Made by a program: the position numbers and the translations under genes
The notes under the pieces: generated by a model
Told to the model about the DNA's origin: nothing
Databases searched by the model: none
What the model saw: the letters and a program-made list of their open reading frames with translations, nothing else
Shown here: positions 33,506-35,408 of the stretch, one piece after another
Layout: every line of letters begins with the position of its first letter
How positions within the stretch are numbered: position 1 is the stretch's first letter
Source: Ohtaekwangia sp036568665
GTDB lineage: Bacteria; Bacteroidota; Bacteroidia; Cytophagales; Cyclobacteriaceae
Reading direction: 5' to 3'
Assembly (NCBI RefSeq): GCF_036568665.1
Contig: NZ_DATCSD010000414.1
Coordinates: forward strand, 1-35,408
Length of the DNA stretch: 35,408 nt

Positions 33506-35408
33506 TTAAATTTTCACATTTAATGCGAGATTAAACATACTTCCCAGTTGACTAAAATGATAACCATCGTAGGTCATTCGGGAATATCGCTGATTAAACG
33601 TAACCAGGTTAGACTGAACCTTGACCGCTGCAGGGTCATTCAGAATTGCATTGCCTTCAGCATTGAGCGCAACAAATTTCCATTCAGGCAAAACGTTAAA
33701 AATATTGTTGGCATTAAACGTTACTGAAACAGCATCATCAAACTGGTAGCTTATGCCGAGATCGGTAACCACTTTCGTTAAAAACTCTATTTGAAGATTA
33801 TCACTCATACCGTCATTTCTGAATTTGGTTGGTCCGAATGCAGTATTTGTTAAGGTGAAGTTAAACTTGCCAAGTGTATAGTCTGCTCCAAGTATTACCT
33901 TGTATTTTGGACGCGATGTAAACATCAATGCTTCCTGTGTAGCATTCAATACGGTCTGTCCTGCCTCAGCAATTATCGCTGGGTTTTTCACATTGCCTTC
34001 TCTTTTGTTTTCCAACGTATAATTACCTGCCAGATTAAATCTCAACGTACCACTTCCAACAGCAACGTTCCTGTAACTTGCAACGAAATCAATACCTGCC
34101 GTGCGTGTATCCAGGGAGTTGGCAAAGAAGCTGAGTCCTACAATATTATTACTCGCCAGCACTTGATCTAAACGGGCATCCGGATTACCGCTTGGCCCTA
34201 TATTATTACCCAGTACAATTCTGTTTTTTACTTTTATGTTGTAATAATCAATCGTGAAATTAAAATGCTCACCAGACTTTGCTCCTATACCGATTGTAAA
34301 GTTCGTGGACTTCTCTGCGTCAAGCTTAGGAACGCCAACGAGTTTTGCCTGCGGTGATACGTTGTTAACAAGACCGGAAACCTGAATACCTTCACCCGGC
34401 ACAAAACCATATTGAGTTTTCTGAACATTTATCTGGTGCAATGAAGGAGCTCGGAAACCGGTTGAGACAGAGCCTCGCAGAGTAATCTTGTCATCCAGCA
34501 ATTTATAGCGCGTGCTGAACTTGTATACAAAGGCATCACCGAAGTCGCTATAATCTTCATAACGTCCCGCAGCATTCACCATGAAATTTTTGGTAAAGTC
34601 AATACCAACATCCACGTAGCCGCCAAAGTTGTATCGATCTGCTTTGAAAGAATTTTCTGCACTGTTGCCTGCGAACGAGTCTGCGCCACCGGCTTCGTAA
34701 GATGCAAGATCGCCCCTGATGATCTCAAAATTTTCAGATCGGAATTCAGAGCCGAATGCTATATGTACTTTCTCGGCAACTGTCCTCGATATATCTACAT
34801 TGCCTACATAGTGAGAAAAGCTATACCCGCCTGCCCTGAATATGATCGGGCTCTTTTCTCTATACAATACATTTCCCTGTGAATCCGTAAGCCCTGCCGT
34901 ATTTCTGTTGACAGAATTGGAGACCGTATATAATTGTTTGTTTCCTCCGGTTGTAAAACTCACATCGGTATTCCATCCGTTTTTGTTTGTTCTGAAACCA
35001 ACGGTGCTATTATAGTCATTCAGGTCGCCATCAAATGTAGGAAGGTACCCCATGTATTGTTCTCCTGCAGGAGTTAACAAACCATAATCTGTTGTTCGCC
35101 AATACGGAGTTCTATAGTTGGCGAAGCTGTTTACTTTTTTATAAACATAGGCGGCATTGAAATATAGCTCTGCATGTTCGCTAATATCAAAACCTCCGTT
35201 TACCAGGAATTTGGAAGCGGCCGTTGCCGGTGATCCGTTGATGTTACCGGCATCCGGTTTAACAGCCAGGAAAGCTTTTACCTGGTTTATATCAGCACCA
35301 AAGTCAGACGCTTCACCTTCTGCGTCTACTCTACCCGGGCGATTGGCAAGACCGACTTTTGACAGATCGATTGTATAGTTAATATATCCTTTGCCGGAGA
35401 GATTTATA
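33506..35408 (-). CDS. TonB-dependent receptor, C-terminal part (5' end outside window)
   Basis: The frame is open from the window edge to the stop at 33506 (634 residues visible). An apparent start at 35080 is an in-frame TTG within continuous receptor sequence (TTDYGLLTPAGEQYMG), so it is not the true start. The visible part is an outer-membrane beta-barrel with typical TonB-receptor features: FGSEFRSENFEI, GRYEDYSDFGDAFVYKFSTRY, LRGSVSTGFRAPSLHQ and a C-terminal ...LNLALNVKI strand. It lacks SusC character in the visible region and looks like the iron-complex/cobalamin receptor class, but the plug and N-terminal domains are not visible and the ligand is unknown. It lies on the far side of the PUL and may not belong to it. 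Confidence 0.9.
   Translation of the reverse strand, partial: INLSGKGYINYTIDLSKVGLANRPGRVDAEGEASDFGADINQVKAFLAVKPDAGNINGSPATAASKFLVNGGFDISEHAELYFNAAYVYKKVNSFANYRTPYWRTTDYGLLTPAGEQYMGYLPTFDGDLNDYNSTVGFRTNKNGWNTDVSFTTGGNKQLYTVSNSVNRNTAGLTDSQGNVLYREKSPIIFRAGGYSFSHYVGNVDISRTVAEKVHIAFGSEFRSENFEIIRGDLASYEAGGADSFAGNSAENSFKADRYNFGGYVDVGIDFTKNFMVNAAGRYEDYSDFGDAFVYKFSTRYKLLDDKITLRGSVSTGFRAPSLHQINVQKTQYGFVPGEGIQVSGLVNNVSPQAKLVGVPKLDAEKSTNFTIGIGAKSGEHFNFTIDYYNIKVKNRIVLGNNIGPSGNPDARLDQVLASNNIVGLSFFANSLDTRTAGIDFVASYRNVAVGSGTLRFNLAGNYTLENKREGNVKNPAIIAEAGQTVLNATQEALMFTSRPKYKVILGADYTLGKFNFTLTNTAFGPTKFRNDGMSDNLQIEFLTKVVTDLGISYQFDDAVSVTFNANNIFNVLPEWKFVALNAEGNAILNDPAAVKVQSNLVTFNQRYSRMTYDGYHFSQLGSMFNLALNVKI

Noticed and set aside
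33506..35080. TonB-receptor gene starting at 35080
   Set aside because: The codon there is TTG inside continuous receptor sequence, and the frame stays open to the window edge, so the gene is 5'-truncated by the window.

Overview
The window is a polysaccharide utilization locus (PUL) from a Bacteroidota genome. The evidence is a SusC/SusD pair, a hybrid two-component system regulator, lipoproteins with acidic export signals, a BACON domain, and a type IX secretion (T9SS) type-B sorting domain beside a PorP/SprF-family protein. T9SS together with moderate GC content points to an environmental Cytophagales-like lineage rather than a gut Bacteroides; the exact genus cannot be read from the sequence. 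I saw no tRNA, rRNA, CRISPR array, transposase or integrase.

Layout. At 1-108 (+) is the 3' end of a gene that looks like an esterase. From 27.4 kb down to 0.4 kb almost everything is on the minus strand, in transcription order: GH42 beta-galactosidase, GH2 beta-galactosidase, a very large GH74 xyloglucanase with six tandem repeats and a T9SS type-B domain, a PorP/SprF-SPOR protein (4-nt overlap with GH74), the hybrid sensor/AraC regulator, SusC, SusD, an SGBP-B-like surface glycan-binding lipoprotein, a BACON-GH5 endoglucanase lipoprotein, a GH29 alpha-L-fucosidase, a 131-residue cytoplasmic protein and a retaining-type GH97. On the plus strand from 27.8 kb are a CHASE3-like/GAF membrane protein without a kinase, a second GH29 and a GH36 alpha-galactosidase. 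The window ends inside a minus-strand TonB-dependent receptor.

Inference on function. GH74, BACON-GH5, an IPT-domain SGBP, GH2 and GH29 together match the known logic of xyloglucan loci: endo-cleavage at the surface, capture by SGBP/SusD, import by SusC, periplasmic removal of fucose and galactose, and induction through the hybrid sensor. No GH31 alpha-xylosidase or GH3 beta-glucosidase is in the window, so the pathway is incomplete here. The two predicted alpha-galactosidases (GH97 and GH36) have no obvious target in common xyloglucan. The most distinctive parts are the T9SS-routed GH74 with its own PorP/SprF-SPOR partner, short sequence words shared between the upstream regions of several PUL genes, and a perfect Fur-box-like palindrome next to a strong terminator between the convergent GH36 and TonB-receptor genes.
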